A stretch of 64,000 nucleotides of DNA, taken from contig JAAROD010000054.1 of assembly GCA_012274445.1 (NCBI GenBank), forward strand, positions 124,001 to 188,000. The letters are read 5' to 3'. This document shows positions 1 to 11,268 of this stretch, piece after piece. Position numbers and translations under genes: made by a program. Below the pieces are notes generated by a model, which saw nothing but the letters and a program-made list of their open reading frames with translations, did not search any database and was not told the origin of the DNA. This DNA comes from Sclerotiophoma versabilis (Eukaryota; Ascomycota; Dothideomycetes; Pleosporales; Didymellaceae). Numbering within the stretch: position 1 is the first letter of the stretch; each line of letters starts with the position of its first letter.

Positions 1-1975
1 ATGGACTGTCAGCGACAGTTGTTGCAAATGATTTTCCACAGAGTTATATCCACACTCAACGACACTAAAGTTCTCAAGTTCATTGGATAAAAGCCAGGAT
101 CCAATCGTTGTTGTTCCATAGACCTTTCCGCAGAGACACAAGATTGTAATCCTCAATTAGGGGCACTAGCAAAATTATTCTGCCGAGTTATCACAGTTTT
201 GTGATGCGCGCGTCGGCACGATGCGCATCTTACACTCTTCTGCCAATGCCCCCGTTGAGGTAGATACACCAAATAATACAGGCAATTGATCAGGTTCACG
301 AACTGTAATGAGACCTCACTGCGCTCCAGTGCCGGAGGACAGACCCTTATCACATCTTCTGTCAGAAGTATTCGTACCATTTGGCATCCGCCGGATCAGT
401 CAGTGATGGACCTTCACTACGCTCAGACGACAGAAAACATGATTATACGAGCCCTCCCAAGAAGACAGTGGGCTGCATAATGATATTGAGCAAGGCTTTC
501 CAAGCTTCTGGCTAAGCTCTGACTAGTTAGCCCGGACCATGATAGAATGTCCTTAAGTATCATCTCCAGAATAGCGCAAACGTCTACGGACCTTAAATCT
601 GATTCACTACGAGGAGAATAGTCTGCATTGATAGGATTTCAGGCTCTTAGTAGGCTGCGATAGCTGACATGGACTCCAGGTTCGTGAATGCTCCTCTCAG
701 TAAGAACATTCGAGTGTCCGCAAAAGCTATCTAGTGTAGTCTAGCCGGAAAATGTCTCAAATGCTTCACGCTGTTTACCAATTTTGAGATGATTGGCAGC
801 CTACCCATTTTTCGATGTTCACCTGCATGAGATGAACATGGGTGTGCGAGCGATCGTGATTTAGAGACAGTTGCGCTTTCCCCACTGTATCTATCTACGT
901 TCCGTCCTAATGAAAGAGTGGGCATGGTGAATAGGCGCAGATCAACATACTGACCCGCGTTACACTGTCATAAAACTCCAGCTATCACTTCAAAGCTCAC
1001 TATCCCTTTTTCTGATTCTCTGAATTCACAGCAGTTCTGATCAGAAGTCCGTTCCCATCAGACTGCTCTTCAAGGCATACTGCTCCTACAGCACTAGGAT
1101 TGTTTGTATCTGCCAGCAGGTCAGCAAACGCCTCAGCAATCTGCTACTCGTGCTGGAAGGATAGTTTGTACATTTGGAGTTCAGGGGTGTTTCGTTGAGA
1201 CCCGTCAGCCTCGGTCAGGGATTCGTATGTAGTACCGCATAGTGTAGGTAAAGCAATGATTTCGGTGAGCGCGCTACCCATTCTTCGTTGAAGTTGTGGT
1301 GGGAATGAGTACCACAACGTTTGACTGCAGGATACAGTAACGGCACGATAGTTTTTAGGAAAGGCAAACATGCACGCAAACAAATATGTTCTGTTGTTAC
1401 CACTCTGAAGTCAACCACTAAGGGAGAGTTTCCTGTATCGATAGACTTAATTCATCGAAGTTTGCAGCGATCGATGCACACGCGTTCCTCGTTATAAGGG
1501 CGGAGTTTGTGAGAACCTCCAATCACGATTGCTGGGATAGATCTGCAAAGAGCATGCCCCATCCGCACCGTCAAGTAGCGTACGGCACCGGACGGAGATT
1601 ACTTTTGCACTCGATTGGAGGTGCCCTGCAATAGATGCCAGTGCATACCAGATTGGCGTGTTCACAGAAGATCACTCTGGACAAATCCCAATGAATGACG
1701 CCATAGCGTCCTTGTGGAACCACAAACAATGCAGGCACATTTCTGTGAAACACAATCCGTCAGTCTCAGCGCCAGACTGAGAGCTTGAAACCTCAAACGC
1801 TTAGCCCAGATGGATACTATTGTGATCTTATTGGACGAAGGCGTGGTACTGAAGCATGTCGATCATAACTCTTCTTCGGGGACGTTGCGACCTCGAGCGT
1901 TCGTAACGTCCCGTATCAGGCTAGCAAGGTTACAGCACTGTACCCCGCAGCCACGAATTCAATCGAACAAAGGCC
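1..1975. other. Gene-poor left edge
   Basis: Only short frames without protein-like composition or splice structure are present on either strand. I see no recognisable gene, RNA or transposon relic here. The sequence has moderate AT content and no obvious tandem repeat. Confidence 0.5.
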
Positions 1976-2117
1976 ATGGTGGATCGCAAAAGCTGCTTCG
2001 ACACCGGCTCAACCAAGTATAGTACTACTCTAAAACAAAGCATTAACAGAACAGTATTTTTGATTGCGCTTTACCGTTTTACGAAGCAAACTATCTTACA
2101 GACTTCGTCAAGACCAC

Positions 2118-4091
2118 ATGTCGGACTTCGTCCAGTCCCGAATCAGGTACATCTTCAACGACAAACAACTCATCCAGTCAGCCCTTAGATCGGCCCATAG
2201 AGATAGAGAAAATGATGAATTGGTCGACGATGGGAATCGGGGGCTTGCCTATTACGGGACCTCGGCGATGTCGATGGTGGAAACTCACAATGCCATCGTG
2301 GAAAGTGGAAAAACACTACGTAAGTTCGCACTAGTCCTTTGTGAAGCTACTAAAGAATAAGAATAGACGACTTCAATAGCCAAATTCATTGGTCTAGGAC
2401 AAAGAAAGGCCGAGCAATAGCATGCAAGGCATTGGGATTTGAACCCTTTATCACGCGAAGTATTCGACAACAGCATCTGCCGGCGTCTGAGATCATACTC
2501 GACAATGCATTCAGCGCTATAATCGGAGCCGTCTGGCTTGACTGTGAGGCACAGGGAAAATCCGTTGGTGACACTCGCCGCACAGTCTGGGAAATGCTGC
2601 AAGAAATAGACACGGTCTTGGAAAGTTCACCATCCACGTCGGGCGATAACAGTGCTCTGCATTCGATGAGCCAAGATGTCAATACGACGACAGCTCACGC
2701 GGTCAATCAATCTGGAATAGTAGGCTTGGTTTCAGGGTACGGATTGGATGATGATATGGAGAACTTCACACAGGAGTGGTGCGCGCAAACATTCGGTAAC
2801 CCCCTTTTGGGGCAGCTCTCATATGAGGATGGGTTTACAGAGCTGCAAGAACCCTTGATCCAAGCCTCAGTTGAGACTGACAAAACGTTTTTGGTTGAAG
2901 GCTGTCTCGTGGATGACTTCGGCGAGGGTACCATAATGTTGAGCGACCAGAACGTTCCAACATGCGCAGAACTGGGTGCCGAGTTCGAGAGATTAGCCAA
3001 TACGGGCGACGGTATTTTCCAAGGAAGGCCGTTTCCTTATTCTTCTGAGGCGGTACGGAACTCCGACAGCAATGCAACGACACCGGCTACATGTGCAAAG
3101 AGGAAGCGAGTCAAAGACAGCGAAGAAACGGCCACTTCAACATATCGTGGTATGCTCCACTCAGAGCAACAAAACATGGGCTGTGTCTCGCGAGACGAGC
3201 AAGAAAAGTTAGCCAGATTCCTTTACCACCCTGAGATCAACAATCTAGGTGAAAAGTCCTCGGTATTGTTCCACTTTCTCTACTTGGCCATCGGTACCTG
3301 GCAAACTATTTATGATTTCAGGAGCCAACTCCGACTGGCACGGAATATCCCAAGCGTTTACAAACGATTAAGCATCTCAGGATGGAGTGCAGCAGAACGA
3401 TACAATGAGATCTGCCATCTGGAAAAAGAGGAAGCATTATGCGTTCTACTGAGGCGATACCATACCATTAATCTATGCGAGAATGAACAGAAGCTCCACG
3501 GTTACGGCAGTCATATATTTGTAGAGACCCCTTGTACAGTTGGTTCAGCCGGAAGATCAAACCCAGGAAATCCCGTCTCAGCTCTAGACGCGAGCCTGAC
3601 AAATCAGCTACTCTACAAAATCATGCCGGACGCACGGCCAGAGACAGAGAATTTTAAAAAGGCTCGGCCAAAAGTAAAGCGACTAAGAAAATTGGCAAGA
3701 TACCTCCATATCCTTGTCCGGAGCTATGGCTTCGGCATACTGGCCCTCCTGCCTTCAGGGCCATCGTTCGGGAATGTGTCTTTGACTGACAACATGTGAG
3801 TACACAATGGCCGCCAGCACTGAGCCATAGTGAATTGACGGTTTTAGGTTGCTGTCTCTGTCTGAGCCAAATTTTGTTCAGTTTGCTCAATTGCTGTTCC
3901 GAGAACAAGGTCCACTCCTCAAGAGTCTAAGCCAGTTTGTCGAGCCTTCTCTACTAGCACTGGCAAGTTGTTCGTTGGACAGTGGTGCCGTCTATTCAAT
4001 TGAGCGTCTAGACGTCTCGTATCTTAGTAGTCGTCCCAAGGGCTTGCTCGATCTCAGTCAATGTCCCCTCATTTCTGAACATCTTTCGTGA
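2118..4091 (+). CDS. RNase III-fold protein lacking catalytic acids, with long C-terminal extension
   Basis: Three exons (2118-2319, 2367-3795, 3848-4091) join in phase to 624 aa; the introns are 47 and 52 nt with GTAAGT and GTGAGT donors. Residues about 5-130 resemble an RNase III domain: an N-terminal helix pair, the degenerate signature NRGLAYYGTSAMS (40-52), a helix resembling the GR.A..LGF region (82-92), and AFSAIIGAVWLD (115-126). The four metal-binding acids of active RNase III (E and D of LEFLGD; D and E of DxxEA) fall on A44, T48, N114 and S117, so hydrolysis is unlikely. A structural dsRNA-binding or dimerisation role, as in RNase III-like mitoribosomal proteins, is possible but not shown. 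The remaining 490 residues match nothing I know. An upstream exon from ATG 1976, with an intron ending at 2100, would splice in frame and add 30 residues. Decay into a pseudogene is an alternative, but the frame is open throughout. Confidence 0.6.
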
Positions 4092-5094
4092 GTGCTACTG
4101 TAAGTAGGACCTGTAACTATGTTTCAAATATTCTCAATCTCAATAACTTCCATGAAAGCCTGGCCAATATGTCTAGAAAATCGAAACCTGTACCCGGTTC
4201 GGATGGTCGCTCTCTATTCAGAGAGGTCTGGAAGCTTGATGCTGCTGCTGTTTGTGCAGTAACTCGCATAATACGGGCTCAAAGTGATGGGCACTCATGG
4301 TTTGGTTACATCTGAATCTTGATACCAACTACATAACGCTATAGCACCTATTGGTTCATTAGTCCAGTAGTCCGATAGAATCACTGGGCGGTATATGTTT
4401 CTTTTTGATATCAAGCTGAGACTTTTTTATAATTAGCTTCTTGAGATATAGCAGTAGCCCCCGGATTTTGATCAGAAGCGTAGTAGTGAAAGCATAGCGG
4501 CTGATCGCACTTACGTACATACAACACACGAAGCAGCTTTCCTGCCCATACGGACTTATCAGAGAGCCGTCACCAAAGGCCTACTGAAAAGCAGGCGATT
4601 GGCTCCTAACTGCTACCTGTTTTGAGCAATTCCGGGTAGGGATACATGCAGCACAGCAAAAAGTACGCATGCCTCATGAATATGCATGTAGTTCTATTTT
4701 TGGAGCCAGTCACAAGCTCAACGCAACCTTGTCGTGCCGTCCATCATCGGTAATGATCAGCCCCGCCAATTCGGCACTCAGTCGATTCAGGTCGAGCCAC
4801 TTACTATAATTATAGGGTATGTACTGGTAGGATTGCAACCTGGGACAGCATGGCACACTGAACGTGACTCGTGATGTTCATCACGTGATTAAGTCAACTT
4901 CTGCGCCAAGAAGTGGTCCAGCGTGATAAGGATCTTTGACGGTATTTGTTTAACATTCTACAACATGCTGTTACATGCGCTCACGTATTAGATTTCGAGG
5001 TTTGGCCCGGTTGGCCAAGTCTTGGCCTCTTAGCCAACAACCCTGTCCGTCGTATCTCGCCTTCTTTTTCTGTGCTCAACACGTCGATCTCTCC
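4092..5094. other. Intergenic, no supported gene
   Basis: This is AT-rich, with a CACGTG hexamer near 4883. A frame at 4088-4315 might be a further exon of the preceding gene, but no clean acceptor supports it. Confidence 0.4.
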
Positions 5095-5538
5095 ATGGCC
5101 CTGTATCGGTGGTTTGCCATACTGAACCTCACTCGACAATCGCATCCCTCCTGGTACCGTAGCCGAGTACGAGAAGAGCTTCGGGAGCGCCGCGCTGCGC
5201 GAAATGCTGGGCAAAAGCTCAGCGAGACATCAGACGTCTTCTTCTCGATCCTCCGCGCTCAATATGACGGACAACCAGTCGCAAGGCCGCCATCAATCTA
5301 CTTGTGGCGTAACTCCCTTGTGTACAGCTACATGGTGGCTAAATACACCTCACGCTGGGGCTTTTACCGTACGGCAGCTCGCTTTTGCCACGGTGTCGAT
5401 CATCGCCTCGTCTGCGAAGTTGTGAATCCTGGGAAGGATCACAAGCTTGAGGAGGTTGCTTTGCGCCACAACATTGACCCTGTAGTCTTCAAAAGGACGT
5501 GTCGCAAGCTGCGACAGATATGGCCGCTCCTTCCGTAA
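5095..5538 (+). CDS. Conserved hypothetical fungal protein, 147 aa
   Basis: This is an intronless frame of 147 codons. I chose the ATG at 5095 because the 40 codons upstream in the same frame (from 4975) have little protein-like character. The sequence is basic and rich in Arg and aromatic residues. It includes SWYRSRVREELRERR near residues 20-34, SETSDVFFSI and LVYSYMVAKYTSRWGFYRTA in the middle, and a C-terminal stretch around HNIDPVVFKRTCRKLRQIW. It resembles a family of short uncharacterised Dothideomycete proteins that I recall without a function. There is no signal peptide or clear transmembrane segment. It lies 289 bp upstream of the kinase/HAD/UPRTase gene on the same strand. Function unknown. 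Confidence 0.65.
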   Translation: MALYRWFAILNLTRQSHPSWYRSRVREELRERRAARNAGQKLSETSDVFFSILRAQYDGQPVARPPSIYLWRNSLVYSYMVAKYTSRWGFYRTAARFCHGVDHRLVCEVVNPGKDHKLEEVALRHNIDPVVFKRTCRKLRQIWPLLP

Positions 5539-5827
5539 CGCGCTGCGCCGAGAGCTGCAGCGGCAGTTTCACCGCAGTGTCGCGGTGCTGATCGTTGCAT
5601 GTCGGGCAAATGTGAGCATCGAGAGAGGACGTAAACGGTGCAGAGTTTTGTTGCGGTGAAGAATCTGTGGGATGAGGTATGAGCTACAATTTGCAGCAAG
5701 GTGATCAGCGTTATAAAGCTTTCGCATAGAGTTTCTTTCACGTTTTCATATCACCGTAAATTCGATTTCTGTATTCATTACAACAACATCATTCTCATAA
5801 CCAATACTTTCCGGGTCCTACACTACG

Positions 5828-7918
5828 ATGTCTTCTTCTGCAAAGAACGGTCCGATCCGTGTGACGATCGATGCTGTACACAGCCTGAATTCGATAGCCT
5901 TGCCCGATAAGTTGAAAGGACCCAAAATCATCGGTATCTACGGCGTTCCTGGATCGGGAAAGACAACACTTCTGAGCGAATTAAAGAAGTTCTTGGATCC
6001 TGGACGCTTCTGCTTTTACGAAGGATCAGAGGTGATCGCGGAGACGACGCCTGGCGGTTTAGCAGCCTTTCAAAATCTGGATGAGCAAAGCAAGAAACAC
6101 TTGCGGCAGCTCGCTATCATGAAAGTCTACAACGAATGTACGAATAGTGGTAAAACAGGGATCATCACTGGCCACTTCATGTTTTGGCAAGACAGTGATT
6201 CTTTTCGAGGTGTTGTCTGTACTGAAAGCGACTTGGCTGTTTACACGCACATTATATACTTGAATGTCTTCCCTGAGGTTATCGAGAAACGCTGCAGCAA
6301 TGATGTTGCGAAACAGAGAGAGATACCCTCAGTCACTCATCTATCAAGGTGGCAGCAAGCCGAGGTGGATGCACTCCGACTCTTGTGCCGTGAACACAAC
6401 ATCCTCTTCTCGATCGTCGATATCGATCAGATCCTGCAAGGAAAAGTCAAAGCGTTGGTGGTAGATTTCAATGTTCACAACGAAGAGTACAACGATGAGT
6501 GCGCGAAGACTAAGCTCGATCAGGTCGTGTTATCCCACCTCAGCCAAGCGAAGACGGTGATGGTTCTCGACGGTGACAAGACTCTCACCTCTCAGGATAC
6601 AGGGACACTCTTCTGGGAATCCGCTCCCGCCAATCGACATTGTAAAGAAAGCGGAAGCCCACTGGGAACACTGTTTGGAGGCCCTCTTGGCTATTCGTAT
6701 GCTGCCTTCCGGCAAGCGGTGCTCCTGCACGAAGAAGTTTTCAATAACGAGACTTACGAGGAAATGTGTCAGCAGGTGGCCTCAGCTACAGCCATGCATC
6801 CAGAGTTCCTATCATTGCTGCGGCTTGTGGCAAGTCTACCACCCGTCGGTGCCATAATCGTTAGCTGTGGTCTTCGGCGCATATGGGACATCGTACTTGA
6901 GAGGGCGAATCTGCAAGAAAAGGTGGGGATAATCGCCGGAGGACGCATAGCCGATGGCATGGTAATCACAGCGGTGACTAAGGCAACCATTGTTACCCGT
7001 TTACAAAATCGCTATCACAGGAGGGTTTGGGCTTTCGGAGATAGTCCGCTCGATCTGGACATGTTGAAGGCTGCGGATCAGGCCATTGTTGTTGTCACCG
7101 AGGAGCACACAAGAAGCAAATCCATGGAAGGCGCGCTTTCCAACGCCGTGGATTTTGAAGGCCTTCGTGCGCTTCAGGTCGTCCTGCCGAGCTCGAGTCT
7201 ACCGAGACTCGACACTGCGAGGTTACCACTAATTGATGTGACCAAAATCGAGTTTATCAATGCCTTGCTAGAACCCAGAAGGTCGGCCGCAGGCCTTCCC
7301 ATATACATAGCGGCAGATACAGCATCGAAGCTAATAGCCACACCAATGCGCGATGCGGCCGTTCAGGGCCCAAACCTGCGAGCAGCGCACCGACGAGCCG
7401 GCGAGTATCTTGCACTTCAGCATGTGTCTCACATCATTGGACTCGAGCCTCGTCCGATCTCACACGTGCTGGGTCGTCCAACTAGCGGATTTCAACTTGC
7501 GAAAGAAGAAAAGACCACAATTGTGTCCCTGATGCGTGGCGGAGATCCGATGGCGTTGGGTGTCAGTCAGGCCTTCCCACATGCAGTGTACGTGCATGTC
7601 AAAGTGCCACATGATCTTCAGATTCAGCATATCGAAGGCCAAGCGCAGGTCATACTTGTGGATTCAGTGGTAAACACAGGGAAGTCTGTCATAGAGTGCG
7701 TTGAGACCATTCGGTGTCTAAGCCCTGATATTCGCATTGTCATCGTTGCCGGAGTCATACAAGCGCAGTGTCTGTACAGAAACAGCGCCATGTACAAAGA
7801 GTTATCTGCACATGGCCGCATCGACATCGTTGCGCTTCGAATTTCTGACACTAAGTTCACGGGTAGCGGAATGACGGATACTGGGAACCGGCTTTTTAAC
7901 ACCACCCACATGGCTTGA
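5828..7918 (+). CDS. P-loop kinase / HAD phosphatase / uracil phosphoribosyltransferase-like triple fusion
   Basis: This single exon encodes 696 aa with three domains. Residues about 33-215 form a P-loop nucleoside/nucleotide kinase-like domain with the Walker A GVPGSGKT (39-46). Residues about 240-430 form a HAD-superfamily domain with motif I DGDKT (248-252), a serine motif IIVSCG (343-348) and the acidic motif GDSPLDLDML (404-413), close to phosphoserine-phosphatase-type HADs. Residues about 480-690 resemble a type I PRTase of the UPRTase kind, with SLMRGGDPMALGVS (567-580) and the PRPP-binding loop VILVDSVVNTGKS (608-620). Each active-site motif looks intact. The domain order suggests linked nucleotide salvage steps (PRPP-dependent base salvage, dephosphorylation and phosphorylation), probably cytosolic since no targeting signal is seen. 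Substrates are not evident. The ATG at 5828 is the first in frame and follows a pyrimidine-rich leader. Confidence 0.85.
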   Translation: MSSSAKNGPIRVTIDAVHSLNSIALPDKLKGPKIIGIYGVPGSGKTTLLSELKKFLDPGRFCFYEGSEVIAETTPGGLAAFQNLDEQSKKHLRQLAIMKVYNECTNSGKTGIITGHFMFWQDSDSFRGVVCTESDLAVYTHIIYLNVFPEVIEKRCSNDVAKQREIPSVTHLSRWQQAEVDALRLLCREHNILFSIVDIDQILQGKVKALVVDFNVHNEEYNDECAKTKLDQVVLSHLSQAKTVMVLDGDKTLTSQDTGTLFWESAPANRHCKESGSPLGTLFGGPLGYSYAAFRQAVLLHEEVFNNETYEEMCQQVASATAMHPEFLSLLRLVASLPPVGAIIVSCGLRRIWDIVLERANLQEKVGIIAGGRIADGMVITAVTKATIVTRLQNRYHRRVWAFGDSPLDLDMLKAADQAIVVVTEEHTRSKSMEGALSNAVDFEGLRALQVVLPSSSLPRLDTARLPLIDVTKIEFINALLEPRRSAAGLPIYIAADTASKLIATPMRDAAVQGPNLRAAHRRAGEYLALQHVSHIIGLEPRPISHVLGRPTSGFQLAKEEKTTIVSLMRGGDPMALGVSQAFPHAVYVHVKVPHDLQIQHIEGQAQVILVDSVVNTGKSVIECVETIRCLSPDIRIVIVAGVIQAQCLYRNSAMYKELSAHGRIDIVALRISDTKFTGSGMTDTGNRLFNTTHMA

Positions 7919-8808
7919 ACGCGTGGTGTTAGAGCTTGTATTGGCCATGCCCTCCTATTCAAAGTTGTAACAGACGCTATTGTAAGCTTGTAAAGATGCA
8001 ATGGACAAGTACCAATCTTTTAGTTCTAGGATTCCGTGTCTATATACTCAACGTGCGGGAGCAATCTATCACACGTCAGACTTCATAACGCCACCCCCAT
8101 GCCTACCATTGACGATATGTTGAGTTGAGAGGCCCGATGAATTGTGACCACAATCGGGGCCATTCACACATTCTACTAACTAGGCTTCTGAAACGATAGC
8201 AACATAGAGCCTACATCCCTAGACAGCGTTTCCAATGGGCCGTACTACGGCCAGAAAGTCAACCAATACTGTACAGTTACAGTAGATGTCATGGAGAGGA
8301 CAGACAGTAATAACAACAGTTGAAGTTAACTTTATCACAGCTTTCATATCTCTAATTAGATAAGGCCTGCTTACTTACATGTTAGGTTGCGAACGCACAG
8401 GCTGCAAATACTTAATTAGCAAGAATAAAAGTTCTATAGAGATTTACACGTTAGAGCAAATCACTACAGGACACGTTATAGGTCTATAAGCAATACAATT
8501 TGCCTTAAATTAGTCTAACAGAAGAGAACTACACTATTTTTGGAGTTTGTGCTGGTTGCTGTTCGGTGAGTCTAGAGCCTATCTTGGGATGAGGTGAGTT
8601 TTGTATTAGGATGACAAGCTTGACCACGGAGTAAGGTAAGAAATATAGCCTTGTCAGATATCGAGGGGTGCGAAATTGTTTACAAAGGCATTAGGCGATA
8701 TCGGGGGTCTATAGATAGAGTATCAGAAACAGTAGGTCCCAGTGGGACAGGTTAAAGCGGTAATTTGAAGTATTCTTGCTTATCATTACTATCTTGTCAG
8801 TCAATCGC
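7919..8808. other. AT-rich intergenic stretch, possible decayed repeat
   Basis: No gene is seen. From about 8330 to 8560 the sequence is rich in TA and TAT words and lacks any open frame. This is the texture of RIP-degraded repeat DNA in Pezizomycotina, but I cannot name an element. Confidence 0.3.
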
Positions 8809-10011
8809 CTACGCCTCCTTGAACGGACACCCCTTATCTGCGCTCTGACTCTTCGTCTTCTCCTTCACAACCTTCCATGTAAGATCCATTAGCCTCTCGC
8901 TCAACTCGACGTCATTCGCCTTGTCGCTGCCTTGTTCCACAATCGCGGGCGGGCAAATGTATTGGCCGCTCTTCTCAGTCTTGGTTGCAGCGTACATGGT
9001 GCTGACAGCGCCCTCGAATTGCGTCTTCTTGAACGGTGCCGCTCCGACACTCATGGCATACCCAGCAAGCGGGAACGCCTCGTGGATATGTTCAGTAGAC
9101 TGCCTGGTCTCGACGATACCTGGGTGGATGGCGTTGGCGAGGATATTGGGGTGCTGGGATGTGAGGTGACGAGCGAGGTATTTTGCGTAGAGCAACGCTG
9201 CGAGCTTGGAGCGGCCGTACTGTGGCTGAGGGCCGTAGTCGGTGTTGAGCTCGTCGATAGAGGCGAATTGTGTTTCCTTGGGTGTTTGCTCGTGCAGGTT
9301 TGACGATGTGCATACGATGCGGACCTTGTCGCCCTTCTTTGCTGTTTCTTTCAGAGTAGGAAGCAGGTGCGATGTGAGCACAACGTGTCCAAAGTGGTTG
9401 GATGCCATGTGCAGGTCAATACCGTTCTTGGCGAGCTGGTATGTCATAATGCCGCGCGCGGCGTTGTTAATCAGGATATCAATTCTGTCGGTCTGTTCCG
9501 CAATCTTGAAGGCTGTGCGGCCAGTCTCTTCCCAATCGGACAAGTCGCACTTCATCCATACTACGCGGTTACCCTTCTCTTTGCCCATCTCTTGTTTGAT
9601 TGCGTTGATGGCGTCTGCGGCAATATCGTCGGACTTTGACAGGATGAACAGCTTTTGGATATTTTTCGAGAGTAGTGTATGTGTGCAGCCGTAGCCAATC
9701 CCTTCTGAGCCTCCAGTGACGACGGCGACCTTTCCAGTCAGATCTGGTACAGCGTCGAGTGAGAACTGGTTCTCTGGGGATGCCATCTCATTCCCAGGAA
9801 CAATCTTGCCGAGGTTCTCAGCGATAGTATTCTTGATGGCCTCCATACCGGGTATCTGTGACTTTGTTGTTACTGGGCCTTTCAAGCGGTCGGTGTTTTC
9901 GGTAGAGTGTGATCTGGTAGACAATCCAGTTGCAAGTGCTCGTAGGTGCGGTGTTTTAGTAGCGGTGCTCCGTAGTGCAAGGACAGATCTGAGTAAATTC
10001 GAAGTTTGCAT
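8809..10011 (-). CDS. Short-chain dehydrogenase/reductase with mitochondrial-type N-terminus
   Basis: This single-exon gene encodes 400 aa. The Rossmann dinucleotide-binding motif is TGGSEGIG (99-106), followed by INNAARG (181-187), a serine pair at S236/S237 and the catalytic YGRSK (Y265, K269). Together these mark an NAD(P)-dependent classical SDR of the retinol dehydrogenase/WW-domain oxidoreductase-like group. The first 40 residues are rich in Arg, Ser, Thr and Leu with no acids until E38, which fits a mitochondrial presequence. The core starts only at residue about 90, so a 50-residue linker follows it. The substrate cannot be read from sequence. The gene is divergent from the 10371 gene across 359 bp. 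Confidence 0.88.
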   Translation of the reverse strand: MQTSNLLRSVLALRSTATKTPHLRALATGLSTRSHSTENTDRLKGPVTTKSQIPGMEAIKNTIAENLGKIVPGNEMASPENQFSLDAVPDLTGKVAVVTGGSEGIGYGCTHTLLSKNIQKLFILSKSDDIAADAINAIKQEMGKEKGNRVVWMKCDLSDWEETGRTAFKIAEQTDRIDILINNAARGIMTYQLAKNGIDLHMASNHFGHVVLTSHLLPTLKETAKKGDKVRIVCTSSNLHEQTPKETQFASIDELNTDYGPQPQYGRSKLAALLYAKYLARHLTSQHPNILANAIHPGIVETRQSTEHIHEAFPLAGYAMSVGAAPFKKTQFEGAVSTMYAATKTEKSGQYICPPAIVEQGSDKANDVELSERLMDLTWKVVKEKTKSQSADKGCPFKEA

Positions 10012-10370
10012 ATCTAGAGGGAGGTGCAGGTCGATTTAAATCTCACATGGGAGACATGATGTCTGTGTGGTATTGGACCTCGCAGATCTGGCACAGCCAA
10101 AGACGGTCCACCATTTAGCCATCCATGACGCGCACCATCCAATAAGAATTGCCCTGATGTCAGGGAGACAGTCAATCGGGTTCCATCTCGCCCATTGTGG
10201 AGTGAACAACACGCCCATGATTTCGTGATGACGCCGTGATGTCAGTCCGATCTTAGCGTGTCTCTTATCGATAAGCGAGGTAGCCCTGCCCCACACAACA
10301 ACGCGACTTGGTGTACTCCGCGGGGATCTGTTCGATGGAAGTTTGGTACCGTAGCACCCTTTCTGCCACT
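10012..10370. promoter_or_regulatory. Bidirectional intergenic promoter
   Basis: This separates two divergent genes. Two copies of TGATGTCAG (about 10156 and 10237) resemble CRE/bZIP half-sites, and a palindromic TTATCGATAA lies at about 10265. These are motif observations only. Confidence 0.35.
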
Positions 10371-11057
10371 ATGAGCGCCACCCCGCTGCCTCCCGACGTG
10401 CAAGCCGCGCGCAAGGCTCGCATCAACCGCGACATCATCAGGCTCTGCTCAAAGCCCGCTCCCAGCTATCCCCATCCTGCGGCACACGGCATTGGACTGT
10501 ATACACATGTCGCAGCGCCCAAGACTACCGCAAGAAATGCACACAACGCTGTCGATGACAGATCTGATGCTGTTGTCGCTCTGCTGCCCATGGGCGGACC
10601 TGGAAAGATCCAACCTAGCAAGCTCCGCGCACCACCAAACGGAGAACTGGCTGCGATATACAAGGAACTGCAGGACGCGGTCGAGGCCGAAGGAAAAACC
10701 TGGAGCGATCAGAGCGTTGCCACAGGTAAGACGCCGAAAAACATGTACAGGATAAGTCTCGACACCCTGAAGAAGAAGTACGGCGAGATCAACGCACAAC
10801 CGTCTGATAGCGCAACACCGCAATTAAACAATAGATCGCAAGACAAGCGCCGGCACTCAGAAGGTATGCGCACTGCGAACGATGAGGCGTTCAAGAAGAG
10901 CACAGCGAGCTTTGCGCCACAATCGGAGCCTCGACGACAAAGCGCCACCGATCTGACGACAGGGAAAAGAGGCGCGGACGTAGCGCGGCGAGGGAGTAGG
11001 CCCAGGCCCAGCAACGACTACGACATCTACCGTGACCCACGACGGCAGAGGCGATGA
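10371..11057 (+). CDS. Basic hypothetical protein, 228 aa
   Basis: This intronless frame is read from ATG 10371; 21 in-frame codons further upstream are not protein-like. The protein starts MSATPLPPDVQAARKARINR, has a middle segment with NGELAAIYKELQDAVEAEG (probable helix), and ends in a low-complexity tail rich in Arg, Ser, Asp and Gln (RRGSRPRPSNDYDIYRDPRR). The composition suggests a disordered nuclear or nucleic-acid-associated protein. No signal peptide, membrane segment or known domain is visible. It is divergent from the SDR gene. Function unknown. Confidence 0.6.
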   Translation: MSATPLPPDVQAARKARINRDIIRLCSKPAPSYPHPAAHGIGLYTHVAAPKTTARNAHNAVDDRSDAVVALLPMGGPGKIQPSKLRAPPNGELAAIYKELQDAVEAEGKTWSDQSVATGKTPKNMYRISLDTLKKKYGEINAQPSDSATPQLNNRSQDKRRHSEGMRTANDEAFKKSTASFAPQSEPRRQSATDLTTGKRGADVARRGSRPRPSNDYDIYRDPRRQRR

Positions 11058-11268
11058 AGACTCCAGTAGCATCGAAGAGTGGAGCACGCTTAATTTCGAG
11101 AGCATTGCAGGGCGTTCATATACTAGCGACATACCCCTTGTATATACATGTCTGTTTTCCAATTCATTTTCTTCAATTATCAATTTCAAAGCTGAACAAT
11201 CGACCTCAGCCTAGTCATGAGCTTATAGTCGCCGTTGCGCCTTTCATAACGCGACACCCACGTTGAGA

